Below the pieces are notes generated by a model, which saw only the letters and a program-made list of their open reading frames with translations, was not told where the DNA came from and ran no database searches. DNA of 64,000 nt from Pseudomonas putida (lineage in GTDB: Bacteria; Pseudomonadota; Gammaproteobacteria; Pseudomonadales; Pseudomonadaceae): NCBI RefSeq assembly GCF_028682395.1, contig NZ_JANHLC010000001.1, forward strand, positions 124,001 to 188,000, in the 5' to 3' direction. Numbering within the stretch: the first letter of the stretch is position 1; each line of letters begins with the position of its first letter. This document shows positions 8,961-19,092 of this stretch, piece after piece. A program made the translations under genes and the position numbers.

Positions 8961-10169
8961 TCAGTCCTGGCTGATGGCGCCGATCTTGTGAATCGACAGG
9001 TCGGCGCCGTAGTACTCCTGCTCCTGGCTCAAGCGCAAGCCGGTGCAGCCCTTGATCAGGCCGTAGACCGCGAAGCCGCCCAACAGCGCCACTAGCACCC
9101 CCAGCCCGGTGCCAATCACCTGACTGATCAGGCTGACGCCCCCCAACCCACCCAGCACATCCTGGCCAAAAATCCCGCAGGCGATTCCCCCCCAGGCACC
9201 ACACAACCCGTGCAGCGGCCAGACCCCCAGCACGTCGTCGATCTTCCATTGGCCCTGGGCTGCGATAAAGCACCAGACAAACAGGCCGCCCGCGATCAGC
9301 CCGGTCATCAGCGCGCCCACCGGATGCATCAGGTCTGAGCCCGCACAAATCGCCACCAACCCAGCCAGCGGGCCGTTATGCAGGAAGCCCGGGTCATTGC
9401 GCCCGACAATCAGCGCGGCGACCGTCCCGCCGACCATCGCCATCAATGAATTGACCGCCACCAGCCCGCTGACGGCCTGCAAGGTCTGGGCGCTCATCAC
9501 ATTGAAGCCGAACCAGCCGACGATCAGAATCCACGAACCCAGGGCCAGAAACGGAATACTCGACGGCGCAAAAGCGACCAACCGCCCGTCTCGATAACGT
9601 CCCTGTCGCGGGCCCAGCAACAACACGGCCGCCAGCGCCAGCCAGCCGCCCATGGCATGGACCACCACGGAGCCGGCAAAGTCATGGAAGCCGGCACCAA
9701 AGTGCGCCGCCAACCAGGCCTGGACGCCAAAATTGCCATTCCAGACCACACCTTCGAAAAAGGGATAGATAAAGGCCACGATCAGCGCCGTGGCGCAGAG
9801 TTGCGGCGCAAAACGCGCACGCTCGGCGATCCCACCGGAAATAATCGCCGGAATCGCCGCCGCGAACGTCAGCAGAAAGAAGAACTTCACCAGGCCATAA
9901 CCATGGTCGGCGCTCAGCACGGCGGCCGGCTGCAGAAAATGCACGCCGTACGAAATCCAATAGCCTATAAAGAAATAGGCCAGTGCCGAGACGGCAAAGT
10001 CGCTGAGGATTTTCGACAAGGCGTTGACCTGATTCTTCTGCCGGACCGTACCGACCTCAAGAAAAGCAAAGCCGGCGTGCATGGCCAGAACCATGACCGC
10101 ACCGATCAGGATAAACAGGGTATTGGAACTGTGAACCAGGGTGTCCACAGCACTTTGCAGATTTTCCAT
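8961..10169 (-). CDS. amtB: ammonium transporter (Amt family)
   Basis: A 402-residue polytopic membrane protein with about 11 helices, typical of Amt/Mep channels that conduct ammonium into the cell. Family motifs include FAFLEVGTVRQKN near the N-terminus and the conserved pore-region segment FHDFAGSVVVHAMGG. I chose the ATG at 10167-10169 (MENLQSAV), which leaves no signal peptide. No glnK is adjacent, unlike the usual glnK-amtB pair, so this may be a second, orphan ammonium transporter. Confidence 0.92.
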   Translation of the reverse strand: MENLQSAVDTLVHSSNTLFILIGAVMVLAMHAGFAFLEVGTVRQKNQVNALSKILSDFAVSALAYFFIGYWISYGVHFLQPAAVLSADHGYGLVKFFFLLTFAAAIPAIISGGIAERARFAPQLCATALIVAFIYPFFEGVVWNGNFGVQAWLAAHFGAGFHDFAGSVVVHAMGGWLALAAVLLLGPRQGRYRDGRLVAFAPSSIPFLALGSWILIVGWFGFNVMSAQTLQAVSGLVAVNSLMAMVGGTVAALIVGRNDPGFLHNGPLAGLVAICAGSDLMHPVGALMTGLIAGGLFVWCFIAAQGQWKIDDVLGVWPLHGLCGAWGGIACGIFGQDVLGGLGGVSLISQVIGTGLGVLVALLGGFAVYGLIKGCTGLRLSQEQEYYGADLSIHKIGAISQD

Positions 10170-10485
10170 GGATTGGGCAGACCTGAGATCAGGGAAAAGG
10201 CATCCAGACCGGACCACTTCGCACTGGTTTGGCGCAACCCGAGACGGCGACGAACCGAATTGGCGCAACAGGGACGATAGGGCAAATGGTCGCTGGGTTT
10301 ATTTGCGCTCGTTTCGAATATTTAAGGTAAGGTTTTCACGGCTACGGGCCATTCCACGCCCGAATACCGCGCAGGCCTCCCGGCTCGCGCACCAGCACAA
10401 AGCAAAAGCTGTACCAGGCGATCCCACTGAACCTTCGGCGGGACACCACACTCGAACCCCTCACAAGCCACTCACGGAGATCACC

Positions 10486-10800
10486 ATGGCCCGCAAAACA
10501 GCAAAGACTGCTCAAGAGATATTGATGGAGGATTTCCAGGCCCTGGTCAGCGACACCGAACGCCTGCTGGAGCACACGGCTTCCCTGGCCGGTGAGCAGG
10601 CCGACGAACTGCGTGGACAGATCCACGAGAGCCTGCTCAAGGCCCGCGAAACCCTGCAACTGACCGAACAATCGCTGCGCGATCGCGGCCAGGCTGCCGT
10701 GATTGCCGCTGAAGACTATGTCCAGACCAACCCTTGGCAATCGGTCGGCATCGCGGCGGGCGTGGGCTTCCTGATCGGCCTGCTGGCCACACGGCGCTGA
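10486..10800 (+). CDS. DUF883 (YqjD/ElaB-family) membrane-anchored protein
   Basis: A 104-residue protein with a long amphipathic helical region and a C-terminal hydrophobic helix ending in the family signature GVGFLIGLLATRR. YqjD and ElaB of E. coli anchor ribosomes at the inner membrane in stationary phase; that role is inferred here. It is the first of three tightly packed genes equivalent to yqjD-yqjE-yqjK. A paralogue lies at 42361-42681. Confidence 0.9.
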   Translation: MARKTAKTAQEILMEDFQALVSDTERLLEHTASLAGEQADELRGQIHESLLKARETLQLTEQSLRDRGQAAVIAAEDYVQTNPWQSVGIAAGVGFLIGLLATRR

Positions 10801-10801
10801 T

Positions 10802-11182
10802 ATGGCAATCGACGATTCCGGCGCGACCGGAGCCTCTTCGCCGCGGCGCCTGGGCGCTGCATTTCTGGGCCTGTTGCACAGCCATGTCGAACTGTTCGGG
10901 ATCGAGTTGCAGGAGCAGAAAGCCCGAACTGTCAGCCTGCTGCTGTTTGCCGGCCTGGCCCTGGTTTTCGCCCTGCTGCTATTGATTGGCCTGTCGGCGC
11001 TGGTGCTGGTCCTGGTCTGGGATAGCTACCGGCTGGCCGGGATTCTCGGCCTTTGCGGCTTCTATGCACTGGCGGCACTGTTCTGCGGCCTGCGCTTGAA
11101 ATCTGCAGTGTTCGACGAATCATCGCCCTTCAGTGCCACCCTCGAAGAACTGGCCAACGACCGCGAGCGACTGCTGCCATGA
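10802..11182 (+). CDS. YqjE-like phage-holin-family membrane protein
   Basis: A 126-residue protein with two adjacent membrane helices (LLLFAGLALVFALLLLIGL, and LAGILGLCGFYALAALFCG) in a DUF1469/YqjE arrangement. It starts one base after the preceding stop and overlaps the next gene by ATGA, so the three genes are almost certainly one transcript. The function is unknown; despite the family name, nothing suggests phage origin here. Confidence 0.88.
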   Translation: MAIDDSGATGASSPRRLGAAFLGLLHSHVELFGIELQEQKARTVSLLLFAGLALVFALLLLIGLSALVLVLVWDSYRLAGILGLCGFYALAALFCGLRLKSAVFDESSPFSATLEELANDRERLLP

Positions 11183-11499
11183 GCCTGCCTGAAATTCCGC
11201 GAAACCAAAGCCGCCAGGAAATGCGCAAGGCCCTGATCCGCTTGCGCATGGAGATGCACCGCCAGGAGATTCGGCATGAATCCCGGGAGCTGCTGCAACC
11301 GCTGAACCGGGCACGGGGCCTGGCCAGTCACTGGCAGCAAAGCCTGGGTATCAAGCACGCACCGCTCTGGGGCATCGGCATCGTTACCCTGTTGGGCTTC
11401 CTGTCCGGCAAGGGGGCCAAAGGCGGCGGCTTGGCCCGGATAGTCCAGTTGGGAACCAGTTTGTTGCCACTGATCAAACTGGCGATGCGAAAAAACTGA
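11179..11499 (+). CDS. YqjK-like hypothetical protein
   Basis: A 106-residue protein with a basic, helical N-terminal half and a hydrophobic segment near the C-terminus (GIGIVTLLGFLSG). Its ATG overlaps the yqjE-like stop codon (ATGA at 11179-11182). By position and composition it corresponds to yqjK of the E. coli yqjDEK cluster; sequence similarity is weak and the function is unknown. Confidence 0.8.
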   Translation: MSLPEIPRNQSRQEMRKALIRLRMEMHRQEIRHESRELLQPLNRARGLASHWQQSLGIKHAPLWGIGIVTLLGFLSGKGAKGGGLARIVQLGTSLLPLIKLAMRKN

Positions 11500-11633
11500 A
11501 CGGTCGGATTCTGGCTGTGTTCTTGCAAAGTGTTTGGGCGCAAAGCCTGGAGCCCCACTCCAGAGACTTTGCGCTGCTGCCTGCCGACCTGCGCAGCAGT
11601 ACCAAAACCAACAAGAATCACTAAGGAGTCTCC

Positions 11634-12797
11634 GTGTTCGATGGGCAACCTCTCGCCTGTTTTCAGCCGTTCATCGATACCGCCACCGGCCGCATCGCTG
11701 GCATCGAAGCCTTGGGCCGACTACGCCAGGAGAACGGCCAACTGAGTAGCGTCGGCCCCCTGTTCGCCGACCCGAAAACGCCACCGGCCGCCCTGCGGCG
11801 CCTTGATCGGCAGTTGCGCGACGACGCCTTGGCACGCTTGCATGAAGCGCCAGCCGACTGGTTTCTCAGTCTCAATATTTCGCCCCGCTGGATCAGCCGC
11901 CTGCGCGCAGGCCAGGCACTGCCCAGCCTCAAGCAATTGCACCAACATGGCGTCGACCCACGGCGCATAGTCTTTGAAATTACCGAGCTGGGTGGCGATA
12001 TCCAGCGGCTGGCCGACGTTGTCAGTCGCTATCGGCAAGTCGGCGCGCGTATCGCCATCGATGATTTTGGCGCCGGGTATTCCCAGCTCGACCGCGTCCT
12101 GGCCCTGCAGCCCGATATTCTCAAGCTCGACATGCGCCTGTTCCAGGCGGCGGCCCGGGGCGGTCCAAGCAGCGAAGTGGTCAAGGCCCTCGCACAGATG
12201 GCGGAGAAAACCGGCTGCTGGATCATTGCCGAAGGTGTGGAGACCGAAGCCGAACTGGATTTCGCCCTGGAATGTGGCTCACGCTATGTACAGGGCTTTC
12301 TATTCGCCAGGGCCGAACAGGCCTTCTTCGCCCCCGACGCTTTCGTCGAGCGCTTTGCTCTGTTGCGTCAGCGTTATGTGCAAAAAAAACTCGGCGAGCG
12401 TGCTCAGATGATGGTGCTGCGCCAGCAACTCGGCGAGCTGATGCAACTTCTGCAGCAATGGGCCAGTACCCAAGCACCACTCGAGCAACTTCCCCAGCCG
12501 GATGCATTCCCCTGGCTGCTGCGTTTCTACCAATGCGACCGGCACGGCACCCAACTGACGCCGAACCTGGAATGGCGCGACAATGCCTGGCATGCCGATG
12601 ACAGCTATGTCGGCCACAACTGGTCATGGCGGCCGTACTTCTACCACCTGCTTGCCGAAGGCTGGGAGGAACGGCGACTGACCCTGTCCAACACCTATCG
12701 CGACGCCACCAGCAACCAGTATTGCCTGACGGCCGGGCAGTTTTTCGACAATGGCCAGCGCCTGTTGCTGATCGATATCGACGCTGCCGGGCTATAA
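11634..12797 (+). CDS. EAL-domain cyclic-di-GMP phosphodiesterase
   Basis: A 387-residue cytosolic protein. Residues about 1-235 form an EAL domain in which the catalytic and metal-binding signatures are present: EALGRL at about 25, [14 protein letters not shown], the lysine in [17 protein letters not shown] and QGFLF. It should therefore be an active phosphodiesterase for c-di-GMP. The C-terminal 120 residues form a separate region rich in Trp and His that may be a small sensor domain. The start is GTG at 11634 behind a strong AAGGAG. It stands alone with its own promoter region. Confidence 0.9.
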   Translation: MFDGQPLACFQPFIDTATGRIAGIEALGRLRQENGQLSSVGPLFADPKTPPAALRRLDRQLRDDALARLHEAPADWFLSLNISPRWISRLRAGQALPSLKQLHQHGVDPRRIVFEITELGGDIQRLADVVSRYRQVGARIAIDDFGAGYSQLDRVLALQPDILKLDMRLFQAAARGGPSSEVVKALAQMAEKTGCWIIAEGVETEAELDFALECGSRYVQGFLFARAEQAFFAPDAFVERFALLRQRYVQKKLGERAQMMVLRQQLGELMQLLQQWASTQAPLEQLPQPDAFPWLLRFYQCDRHGTQLTPNLEWRDNAWHADDSYVGHNWSWRPYFYHLLAEGWEERRLTLSNTYRDATSNQYCLTAGQFFDNGQRLLLIDIDAAGL

Positions 12798-12865
12798 GCC
12801 CTTGCGACAATGAGCGTGAAACACGAAGCTGGGGCTATCCAGTCACCCTACGGAGAATCCCCGCC

Positions 12866-14197
12866 TTGGATTGGCCTACCCTGCTTACCCGCGAACGTCT
12901 CGGCAAACCCCTGCACAGCTCCGAAGAGCTGGGCCGCAGCCCCTTCCACAAGGACCACGACCGGATCATCTTCTCCGGCGCCTTTCGCCGCCTGGGCCGC
13001 AAGACTCAGGTCCACCCGGTGACCAGCAACGACCATATCCATACCCGCCTGACCCACTCCCTGGAAGTCAGTTGCGTCGGCCGCTCCCTCGGCATGCGCG
13101 TCGGTGAAACCCTGCGCAGTGCACTGCCGGATTGGTGTGATCCAAGCGATCTGGGGATGGTCGTACAGTCGGCCTGCCTGGCCCACGATATTGGCAACCC
13201 ACCTTTTGGCCACTCCGGCGAAGATGCGATCCGCCACTGGTTCCAACAAGCCGCGGGCCGGGGCTGGCTGGACGCCATGAGTGAAGCCGAACGCAATGAC
13301 TTCCTCAACTTCGAGGGCAATGCCCAGGGTTTTCGGGTGCTGACCCAGCTTGAATATCATCAGTTCGACGGCGGCACCCGCCTGACCTACGCCACCCTCG
13401 GTACTTACCTGAAGTACCCATGGACGGCCCGCCATGCCGACTCCCTGGGCTACAAAAAGCACAAGTTCGGTTGCTACCAGAGTGAGCTGCCGATTCTCGA
13501 GCAGATCGCCCACAAGCTCGGCCTCCCGCAGCTTGAGGAGCAGCGGTGGGCACGTCACCCGCTGGTCTACCTGATGGAAGCCGCCGACGACATCTGCTAC
13601 GCGCTGATCGACCTTGAAGACGGCCTGGAAATGGACCTGCTCGACTATAGCGAAGTGGAGTCACTGCTCCTCGGCCTGGTCGGCGACGACCTGCCCGAGA
13701 CCTACCGGCAACTGGGGCCGGGCGATTCGCGACGGCGCAAGTTGGCTATCTTGCGGGGCAAGGCCATCGAACACCTGACCAACGCTGCCGCTCGCGCGTT
13801 CGTCGAGCAACAGGATGCCTTGCTGGCGGGAACCCTGCCCGGTGATCTGGTCGAGCACATGCACGGTCCGGCCAAACGCTGCGTGCTGGATGCCAAGGAT
13901 ATCGCTCGCCAGAAGATCTTTCAGGACAAGCGCAAGACCCTGCACGAGATTGGCGCCTACACCACCCTGGAAATTCTTCTGAATGCCTTTTGCGGTGCAG
14001 CTCTGGAGCAGCATGGCGGGCGTACGCCGTCGTTCAAGAACCGGCGCATTCTCGACCTGCTGGGCAATAATGCGCCCAGCCCGAGCGCATCACTGCATAG
14101 TTCATTCTTGCGCATGATTGACTTCATTGCCGGGATGACCGACAGCTATGCCACTGAAATGGCCAGAGAAATGACCGGCCGTTCCAGCCCTCAGTAA
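12866..14197 (+). CDS. dgt: deoxyguanosinetriphosphate triphosphohydrolase-like protein
   Basis: HD-superfamily dNTP triphosphohydrolase that removes the triphosphate from deoxynucleoside triphosphates. The metal-binding motif [13 protein letters not shown] is near residue 105, preceded by the family motif THSLEVS. At 443 residues it matches the Dgt-like subfamily. The start is the TTG at 12866 ([13 protein letters not shown]), supported by the GGAG at about 12852 and by conservation beginning there; no ATG exists at a suitable place. Confidence 0.9.
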   Translation: MDWPTLLTRERLGKPLHSSEELGRSPFHKDHDRIIFSGAFRRLGRKTQVHPVTSNDHIHTRLTHSLEVSCVGRSLGMRVGETLRSALPDWCDPSDLGMVVQSACLAHDIGNPPFGHSGEDAIRHWFQQAAGRGWLDAMSEAERNDFLNFEGNAQGFRVLTQLEYHQFDGGTRLTYATLGTYLKYPWTARHADSLGYKKHKFGCYQSELPILEQIAHKLGLPQLEEQRWARHPLVYLMEAADDICYALIDLEDGLEMDLLDYSEVESLLLGLVGDDLPETYRQLGPGDSRRRKLAILRGKAIEHLTNAAARAFVEQQDALLAGTLPGDLVEHMHGPAKRCVLDAKDIARQKIFQDKRKTLHEIGAYTTLEILLNAFCGAALEQHGGRTPSFKNRRILDLLGNNAPSPSASLHSSFLRMIDFIAGMTDSYATEMAREMTGRSSPQ

Positions 14198-14680
14198 TCA
14201 GGAGTCTGACATCAACGCCCGGGGTCGCCGCCTGAAAACGGCTCCTGGGACCGGCTCCCGCGACCGATGCAGTTGTCGCAGAAACAGCTCAACGAATGCG
14301 TTTATCGGCACGCCCGTGAAAGCTCGTCCCGCCCTCTACCCAAGCAACCGTTCATATTCCTGCACGACCGTGGGAAATTCAGCACGCGAACGTTCAGACA
14401 CACTTACGGCAAATACCCTGCTGCACCGAAGAATAACTCATTGCAGGAGCCAGAAATTTTCCACCCAAACAGCGACTCAAAACACTCCCCCCTATAAACA
14501 TGTAACAAGGAACTTCGTATATCGCACTTTTCAGGCGTTAATCATGACAACAATGCTAGAAACAGCTTTGTTTAACGTAAGAAACATCCGATATTGATTT
14601 TTTTGCGAAAAGCCTTCATATGCCCTTGCATCTATCTGAGCTAAGGTTTGCACCTTATTACAGCTGTATGGGATTTCTTT
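14198..14680. other. AT-rich intergenic region ahead of the two-component system
   Basis: 483 bases with clearly lower GC than the neighbours. The only short open frames have unconvincing composition and no Shine-Dalgarno. It probably holds the promoter and leader of the downstream response regulator; I see no RNA gene or clear operator. Confidence 0.5.
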
Positions 14681-15307
14681 ATGAGCTCGGTTTTTATTAT
14701 CGACGACCACCCAGTCATTCGTCTTGCAGTACGCATGTTACTTGAGCATGAAGGTTATGAAGTCGTCGGCGAAACCGATAACGGCGTGGACGCCATGCAG
14801 ATGGTCCGCGAGTGTCTTCCAGACCTGATCATCCTAGATATCGGCATTCCAAAACTCGACGGCCTGGAGGTCCTCGCCCGCTTCAATGCCATGGGCACAC
14901 CTCTGAAAACGCTGGTACTCACCGCACAATCCCCCGCACTTTTCGCCATTCGGTGCATGCAGTCAGGAGCATCGGGTTATGTCGGCAAACAGGAAGACTT
15001 CACCGAACTGCTCAGTGCGATCAAGGCGGTGCTAGCTGGTTACAATTATTTTCCCAGCCAGGCCTTAAACACATTAAACACCGAGGCGTTTTCCGCGCCT
15101 GACATAGAGTTACTCAAATCAGTCAATGACCGGGAACTCATGGTCCTGCAGCTCTTCGCCCAAGGCAGGACAAACAAGGAAATTGCCACCGGGATGTTTC
15201 TCAGCAACAAAACCGTTAGCACTTATAAGCAACGCCTCATGCAAAAACTAAATGCCGACACTCTTGTAGAACTAATAGAACTAGCCAAACGTAATGCCCT
15301 AGTGTGA
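14681..15307 (+). CDS. LuxR/NarL-type response regulator (EvgA/BvgA-like)
   Basis: A 208-residue response regulator: receiver domain (acidic pocket IIDDHP at 6-11, phospho-acceptor Asp53 in ILDIG), a linker, and a LuxR-type helix-turn-helix at about 160-195 (NKEIA, SNKTVSTYKQRL). The ATG at 14681 gives the canonical N-terminus MSSVFIIDDH. The gene overlaps the next one by GTGA and should be its partner, as in BvgA-BvgS and EvgA-EvgS. Target genes are unknown. Base composition is lower in GC than the surroundings. Confidence 0.93.
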   Translation: MSSVFIIDDHPVIRLAVRMLLEHEGYEVVGETDNGVDAMQMVRECLPDLIILDIGIPKLDGLEVLARFNAMGTPLKTLVLTAQSPALFAIRCMQSGASGYVGKQEDFTELLSAIKAVLAGYNYFPSQALNTLNTEAFSAPDIELLKSVNDRELMVLQLFAQGRTNKEIATGMFLSNKTVSTYKQRLMQKLNADTLVELIELAKRNALV

Positions 15308-18300
15308 GAAACAGGATGCCCACGCAGTTAAAGGACTATTTACTACTTATGGCGGGCCTATGTTTAAGCACACTGGTAATCGCAGATACGGCAACACCCA
15401 GTGGCTACATTGCGTTAAGCCGAGAGCATGGCAACTGCTTGAACATAGAGCCCACCGAGCTCCAGCAGCATTGGCTAAAAAACAGAGGTCGGTTGGTGCT
15501 GGGTACCTCGGCACCTGACTACCCTCCTTTCGACATTACCAACAGAGGTCGTATCTACGAGGGCTTGACCGCCGACTACGCCGGCATTGTCGCCCAGACC
15601 CTTGATCTGCCACTTGAAGTTCTGCGGTTCAACTCACGGGCTGCGGCAATGCAGGCGCTTGAGGACGGCGAGATCGATATGCTGGGCAGTGCCAATGGCT
15701 TCGAGGCAACCCACCAGAATATAAGGCTCTCGACACCTTACGCCGTGGACCAGCCGGTACTGGTTACCCGCAAGGATGAAACTCGCTCGCGGATCGACCC
15801 CCCTCATAAGATGCGCATGAGCATGCTCCATCACTATCTGCCCATGGACATGGTCAAGGCGCTCTACCCGTCAGTGACCGTCCAGCTTTATCCGTCATTG
15901 CACAGTGCCATGAATGCCGTGGCATTCGAACAGGCCGATGTGTTTCTTGGTGACACCCTCTCCGCCCACTACGTGATCAGCAAGGGCCAACTCAGCAATA
16001 TCCAGATGACCCGCTTCGGCAAGCATGAAGCCAACGGCTTCAGCTTTGCCGTGCGCCACGACAATCTGCAACTGCTGGAACTGATCAATCAGGCACTTGC
16101 CGCCACCCCAGCAAGCCAGCAGGAAAGTATCCTCAAACGCTGGAGCCCCGGCAGCGATATCTTGCTCAAGGACCAGAAACTGCATTTGAGCAAACGTGAG
16201 CAGCACTGGTTGAGTGCCCACCCGGTGGTGCGTGTCCTCGCCCCGGAGAACCTGGCACCGGTGAGCTTCTTTGACGCCGAAGGCACCTTTCGCGGTATCA
16301 GTGCCGACTTGCTGGAACTGATCAGGATGCGCACGGGTTTGCGCTTCGAGGTCCAGCAAGCCTCCAACGACCAACAGATGGTAGAGGGGATCGACCAGCG
16401 CCAGGCCGACATCATTGCGGCCATAACCCCGGCCCTCGCGCCCCAGACGCGCCTTGATTTTTCCCGCCCCTACTTGAAAAGCCCGTCTGTCCTGCTAACC
16501 AGGAAAACAGCCGATGCGCCCGCAACACTGGAGCAGATGGCCGGAAAGCGTATAGCCATCAACCAGGCCAACCCTCTGGTCACCTTTCTCCGCGAACATC
16601 ACCCTGACATCAGCCTGATCGAGACCCCCGACATACTGAGCGCCACGAAACTACTGGCCGACAATCAGGTTGAAGGGAGCGTAGCGCCGCTGCTCCTCGC
16701 CAATTACTACCGCGCGCTCAGCGCATTCGAATCATTGCGCATCAGCGCCACGGTCGGCACCCATCAGGAAGAGTTCACCCTGGCAACCGCCGATACCGCC
16801 AACGAACTCGGCTCCCTTCTGGACAAGGCCCTGCTGAGCATTACCCCCGTGGAGATGGAGCTTATCAATAGCCGCTGGAGCAACTACAAGCCTGATGCCA
16901 ACGACTACTGGCGCAAGCACTCACGCCTGATCTACCAGGTCATTGGGACGGCGACTCTCCTGCTCAGCCTTTCATTGATCTGGAATGCCTACATGCGCCA
17001 GCAGATCCGACAAAGGCAGATTGCCGAACGCGCGCTCAACGACCAGATCGAGTTCATGCACGTCCTGATCAACCTGACGCCCCACCCCATTTACGTCCGC
17101 GATTGCGCTGGACGGCTGACCACCTGCAACGACAGCTACCTGAAGACTTTTTCCGTCGCCCGGGAAGACGTTATCGGCAAGGACGTCATCGACAGCGCCC
17201 TGCATGGTGAACTCGAAGCACTGCAGTACCAGGCTGACTATCAGCGTGTACTCAAGGACGGTACCCCGCAGATAACCGATCGTCCCCTGCGGGTGGGCAC
17301 GCGCACACTGACGATCTACCACTGGATCCTGCCTTATCGCGACTCCCTGGGTGAGATCCAGGGCATTATCGGCGGCTGGGTCGATATCAGCGAACGCCGC
17401 CAACTGATCGAAAAGATGCGCGTGGCCAAGACTTTGGCCGATGAAGCCAGCCGAGCCAAAAGTACCTTCCTGGCAACCATGAGCCATGAAATACGCACCC
17501 CCATGAATGCAGTGATCGGCATGCTGGAGCTGACATTAAAACGCGCCGATCAAGGGCATTTCGATCGCCCCTCGATCGAGATTGCCTACAACTCGGCCAC
17601 CGATTTGCTGGAGCTGATAGGCGATATCCTGGATATCGCCCGGATAGAGTCGGGGCGCCTGAGCCTGTCACCGGAGCGGGTCAACCTACGCGAACTGGTC
17701 AGTTCGGTGGTCAGGGTCTTCGATGGCCTGGCACGCCAGAAAAGCCTGACGCTGCAGTTGGAGTTCAATCCGGCCCACGGCACGGAAGATGTCCTGCTGG
17801 ATCCGCTGCGCTTCAAGCAGATCCTGTCCAATCTGATCAGCAATGCCATCAAGTTCACCGAGCGCGGGCAGATCACCGTGAAAATCAGCCTGACAGAGTG
17901 CACCACGTCCGAGAATGTCCAGCTGGAGCTCAAGGTCCAGGACGGCGGTATCGGGATCAGCCAGGAAGACCAGCAGCACCTGTTCCAGCCTTTTGCCCAG
18001 GCCGACAACAGCGGCCAGTTGGCCAGAAGCGGGGCCGGTCTGGGCCTGGTGATCTGCCGTAGCCTGTGCGAAATGATGGGCGGTACCCTGGCGCTGCACA
18101 GCACGCTCGGCGTCGGCACCCAGGTCACCGTCGCGTTAGCCCTGGAACGCCTGACAAGCCCGCCCCCCACACCCGCTATCGCCCCGCCCACCCTGACCAC
18201 CCAACAAACTCTGAGCGTGCTGGTAGTCGACGATCATCCCGCCAACCGCCTGCTGATGTGCCAGCAACTGGGCTTTATCGGCCACTTGTGCGAGATCGCT

Positions 18301-18960
18301 GAAAACGGCCGGGCCGGCCTGGATAAATGGATGGCCGGAACCTTTGACCTGGTAATCGCCGACTGCAATATGCCCGTGATGAATGGCTACGACCTGACCA
18401 GGGCCATCCGCGAACACGAACGCCTCAACCAACTCCCCCATTGCCAGGTGTTCGGTTTCACCGCCAATGCCCAGCAGGAAGAACGCACGCGCTGCCTGGC
18501 GGCGGGCATGGATGATTGCCTCTTCAAGCCCATCAGCCTCGCCGCCCTGCACGAGCGCCTGGCCAACCTGCAATCGCAGCGCACCAACGACCCATTCGAC
18601 CTCCGGGGGCTGGACGCCATGACCGGTGGTGATCCCAGCCTGGTCAGCCGCTTGTTGAACGAGTTGCTGAAAAGTAATCGCCTTGATCGGTTGGAACTGC
18701 AGAAAGCCGCGCAAGGGCAGGACCTGTCGGCGCTCATCGAGATCGCGCACCGCATAAAAGGCGCCGCCAGGATCATCAAGGCGATGCCATTGATCGAACA
18801 CTGCGAACACCTCGAACAGCTCTGCCAGGAGAGGGCCTCAGCCGACATCATCCTTCCTGCGCGACTGGCGGTCGAGCAGGCCTTGATCACGCTCGACAAG
18901 GCGCTGCTGCATCAGTTGGCGTCAGCGACACCTCCCGGCGATTTATCCGCCCAACCCTGA
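15304..18960 (+). CDS. BvgS/EvgS-like unorthodox hybrid sensor kinase
   Basis: A 1218-residue inner-membrane sensor. In order: signal sequence; two periplasmic SBP_bac_3 (Venus-flytrap) domains at about 45-280 and 295-525; a membrane helix near 547-565; a PAS domain near 575-690; HisKA with phospho-accepting His728 ([10 protein letters not shown]); HATPase; a receiver domain from about 972 with its Asp near 1020 (ADCNMPV); and an Hpt domain with His1149 (AHRIKGAAR). This full four-step phosphorelay feeds the adjacent regulator. The start GTG at 15304 overlaps the upstream stop; an ATG at 15316 is an alternative. The ligand is unknown. Confidence 0.93.
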   Translation: MRNRMPTQLKDYLLLMAGLCLSTLVIADTATPSGYIALSREHGNCLNIEPTELQQHWLKNRGRLVLGTSAPDYPPFDITNRGRIYEGLTADYAGIVAQTLDLPLEVLRFNSRAAAMQALEDGEIDMLGSANGFEATHQNIRLSTPYAVDQPVLVTRKDETRSRIDPPHKMRMSMLHHYLPMDMVKALYPSVTVQLYPSLHSAMNAVAFEQADVFLGDTLSAHYVISKGQLSNIQMTRFGKHEANGFSFAVRHDNLQLLELINQALAATPASQQESILKRWSPGSDILLKDQKLHLSKREQHWLSAHPVVRVLAPENLAPVSFFDAEGTFRGISADLLELIRMRTGLRFEVQQASNDQQMVEGIDQRQADIIAAITPALAPQTRLDFSRPYLKSPSVLLTRKTADAPATLEQMAGKRIAINQANPLVTFLREHHPDISLIETPDILSATKLLADNQVEGSVAPLLLANYYRALSAFESLRISATVGTHQEEFTLATADTANELGSLLDKALLSITPVEMELINSRWSNYKPDANDYWRKHSRLIYQVIGTATLLLSLSLIWNAYMRQQIRQRQIAERALNDQIEFMHVLINLTPHPIYVRDCAGRLTTCNDSYLKTFSVAREDVIGKDVIDSALHGELEALQYQADYQRVLKDGTPQITDRPLRVGTRTLTIYHWILPYRDSLGEIQGIIGGWVDISERRQLIEKMRVAKTLADEASRAKSTFLATMSHEIRTPMNAVIGMLELTLKRADQGHFDRPSIEIAYNSATDLLELIGDILDIARIESGRLSLSPERVNLRELVSSVVRVFDGLARQKSLTLQLEFNPAHGTEDVLLDPLRFKQILSNLISNAIKFTERGQITVKISLTECTTSENVQLELKVQDGGIGISQEDQQHLFQPFAQADNSGQLARSGAGLGLVICRSLCEMMGGTLALHSTLGVGTQVTVALALERLTSPPPTPAIAPPTLTTQQTLSVLVVDDHPANRLLMCQQLGFIGHLCEIAENGRAGLDKWMAGTFDLVIADCNMPVMNGYDLTRAIREHERLNQLPHCQVFGFTANAQQEERTRCLAAGMDDCLFKPISLAALHERLANLQSQRTNDPFDLRGLDAMTGGDPSLVSRLLNELLKSNRLDRLELQKAAQGQDLSALIEIAHRIKGAARIIKAMPLIEHCEHLEQLCQERASADIILPARLAVEQALITLDKALLHQLASATPPGDLSAQP

Positions 18961-19092
18961 CCCTCTCATACGCCTAAAGCGTCCAGGCGACACGCCGAAG
19001 AAAGTCACCGAAAAAACGGCACGCCCGGGCGCCGCCGTTTACTATGCTTCTGCACGCAAGAGCCATCAAAGCAACATCATGGAGAGTTCGAT

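Noticed and set aside
14267..14497. 76-codon plus-strand open frame ahead of the two-component genes
   Set aside because: No Shine-Dalgarno, no recognisable features; the region looks like promoter and leader.
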